Origin: Blastococcus mobilis
GTDB lineage: Bacteria; Actinomycetota; Actinomycetes; Mycobacteriales; Geodermatophilaceae
Direction of reading: 5' to 3'
NCBI RefSeq assembly: GCF_900188025.1
Contig: NZ_FZNO01000030.1
Span: 1 to 51,956 of the forward strand
Length of the DNA stretch: 51,956 nt
Below are positions 50,723 through 51,956 of the stretch, one piece after another. The position numbers and the translations under genes were made by a program. Position 1 is the first letter of the stretch. Every line of letters starts with the position of its first letter. Below the pieces are notes generated by a model. That model had not been told where the DNA came from. It ran no database searches and saw nothing but the letters and a program-made list of their open reading frames with translations.

Positions 50723-51883
50723 GTGCAGACGTACGTGTTCAGCCGGTCCCACGTCCAGGCTCTTACCCGCAACCCGCCCGTGCCGATCCCCGACGGGCTG
50801 CCGTTCGTACTCGATGACGACATGAGTCCCGTCGAGGACCTGAACGCCTGGCTCCGCTCGCTGCGCGAGCGAGGCTGCCACTCGCCACGTACGTGGGCGG
50901 GCTACGCCGATGACGTCCTCGCCTGGGCGCAGTTCCTGGAATCACGCGGCCAGTGGCTCTTCGACGACCTTGACCGCTTGAAGGCGGCCGTATCGGACTA
51001 CCGGGAGGGCCGACTCCAGGGGGACGGCGACGACGTCGTTCAGATCATCGGCGGAGCAGCCTGGAACCGCGCCGTCTCCGCGATGGAAAACTTCTACGCC
51101 TGGGCGGTCGAGGCCGGGAAGATCAGCGGACCACCCTTCAACTACAAGGTGCTGCGTCTCCCCCGGTCCCACCGAGGGCACGACACCGCGAAGCGGAACC
51201 TCGCGCGCGCCAAGGCCGGGTCCGCCCTGGCCACGCTGCGGCACCTGGATCTCGACTACGCGGACATGTTCATCGCCGCTGGGCTCGGGGGCGCTGACCC
51301 CACCGGACAACCCGATGACGACTTCGCCGGGCGCCTCGCCACCCGCAACCGCGCGATGGGAGAACTCGTGCGCCACAGCGGCCTTCGCCGACAGGAGTTC
51401 TCGAACCTGCTCGTCTGGGAGATGCCACAGCCTGCTGGCCCCTTCCAGAACTACATCCCGCTTCCGGTGTCGCAGAAGATCGCGAAGGGAGCGAGGGCCA
51501 GGACGACGTGGGTGACCGCCGCCGCGCTCAGCGCGGTCGCTGACTACGTGTCGCTGGAGCGCCCGATCTACACCGACGGCTCATCGTGGACGCCGCAGCG
51601 GCGCCTGATGGTCTCCAACCCCACGAGGGACGGGGCGACTATCAACGGACGGCGGGTGCGCTGGTCCCACCTGAGCATCCCGCAGCGACGACGCCTTGTA
51701 GCCCCCGACGGCGGAAGCGGGCTCCTCTTCGTCAGGAGCACCGGTGCGCCCGTGTCAGAGGGCAACTGGCGGTACACCTTCAGGACCGCTGCTGATCGCT
51801 GTCGTCAGTTCGACCCGAACTTCCCGACGGTCACGCCCCACATGCTCCGGCACACGTTCGCGAGGTTGTCCCGGGTCTCGTAG
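50723..51883 (+). CDS. Tyrosine site-specific integrase, C-terminally truncated
   Basis: A 386-residue phage-type integrase. The N-terminal SAM-like core-binding domain spans about residues 36-150 (DLNAWLRSLRERGCHSPRTW). In the catalytic domain Arg212 lies in HSGLRRQEFSNLL, and the HxxR box His373/Arg376 lies in TPHMLRHTFA. The frame ends six residues later (TAG 51881-51883). The third catalytic His/Trp and the nucleophilic Tyr, expected 25-35 residues on, are missing. As drawn it cannot recombine DNA. GTG 50723 has GAGGAG 9 nt upstream. It sits 114 bp from the tRNA-Thr fragment, the likely attachment site. Confidence 0.85.
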   Translation: MQTYVFSRSHVQALTRNPPVPIPDGLPFVLDDDMSPVEDLNAWLRSLRERGCHSPRTWAGYADDVLAWAQFLESRGQWLFDDLDRLKAAVSDYREGRLQGDGDDVVQIIGGAAWNRAVSAMENFYAWAVEAGKISGPPFNYKVLRLPRSHRGHDTAKRNLARAKAGSALATLRHLDLDYADMFIAAGLGGADPTGQPDDDFAGRLATRNRAMGELVRHSGLRRQEFSNLLVWEMPQPAGPFQNYIPLPVSQKIAKGARARTTWVTAAALSAVADYVSLERPIYTDGSSWTPQRRLMVSNPTRDGATINGRRVRWSHLSIPQRRRLVAPDGGSGLLFVRSTGAPVSEGNWRYTFRTAADRCRQFDPNFPTVTPHMLRHTFARLSRVS

Positions 51884-51956
51884 AAGTTGAGGTGGCGGCC
51901 CCCTGCCCGCACCGGCCGTGAGGTAGGTGTTGGGCGTCCGCCAAGACACCACTTCG
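51884..51956. other. Sequence after the integrase break, unassigned
   Basis: It does not continue the integrase in any frame. On the minus strand one frame reads RHLNFYETRDNL across the break, which could be part of another gene or element, but too little is visible to name it. Confidence 0.3.

Overview
The window looks like chromosomal DNA of a high-GC actinobacterium, most likely of the Geodermatophilaceae type (Blastococcus, Geodermatophilus, Modestobacter). This rests on very strong G/C bias at third codon positions, many GTG starts, actinobacteria-specific families (DUF2530, DUF3027, DUF2771, DUF3263, DUF5313, DUF6458), a bacterial XPB helicase with its helicase-associated partner, and a CIRCE-controlled groEL without groES. 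The genus is inference; no rRNA gene is present. Both edges look broken: the left edge joins unrelated sequence to the middle of an ABC ATPase gene, and the right edge truncates an integrase, so the window may be a contig bounded by mobile or repeated DNA.

Left third (1-16 kb): an ABC-2 export pair with a TetR regulator; a hydrolase, a thioesterase and a divergent aldo/keto reductase; thpR with an apparent CTG start; an MFS exporter with its MarR regulator; and an AzgA-type purine permease. Next comes a neighbourhood that I recall as conserved around the mycobacterial cspB/XPB region: DUF2530, DUF3027, MFS, DUF2771 lipoprotein and a long cold-shock protein. Two DUF202 membrane proteins, a nucleotidyltransferase-like protein, an EEP-family hydrolase and an acyl-CoA ligase follow.

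Middle (18-37 kb): a helicase-associated protein (18672), a cyclopropane-fatty-acid synthase-like methyltransferase, the XPB helicase (22466) and a second DEAD/DEAH helicase lie in a row on one strand, then a 1010-residue LuxR-type ATPase regulator on the other. After these are an MHS-type transporter, a DUF2510/scramblase-like protein beside a 31-bp tandem hairpin repeat, an M20 peptidase/HD-domain pair, DUF4031, a Gfo/Idh/MocA oxidoreductase, DUF72 and VOC proteins.

Right third (37-52 kb): groEL with two tandem CIRCE operators, a short cold-shock protein, and a threonine synthase preceded by a SAM riboswitch whose closing helix runs into the Shine-Dalgarno sequence. Then come a HAD phosphatase, an ABC permease coupled to an unusual protein that fuses an exported alpha/beta hydrolase, a membrane anchor and an ABC ATPase, a LytR_C (VirR-like)/DUF3263 pair, RarD, a CBS protein, DUF5313 and dodecin. 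The window ends in an integration site: a frameshifted IS481-type transposase remnant, a 3' half of tRNA-Thr(UGU), and a tyrosine integrase that lacks its C-terminal catalytic part.

Regulation visible in sequence: many genes have a (T/C)ANNNT hexamer 6-7 nt before the start codon, indicating leaderless transcripts. Convergent gene ends carry members of a dispersed palindromic terminator family ending in GGTCCTTC. A second hairpin family occurs downstream of two genes with compensatory base changes.
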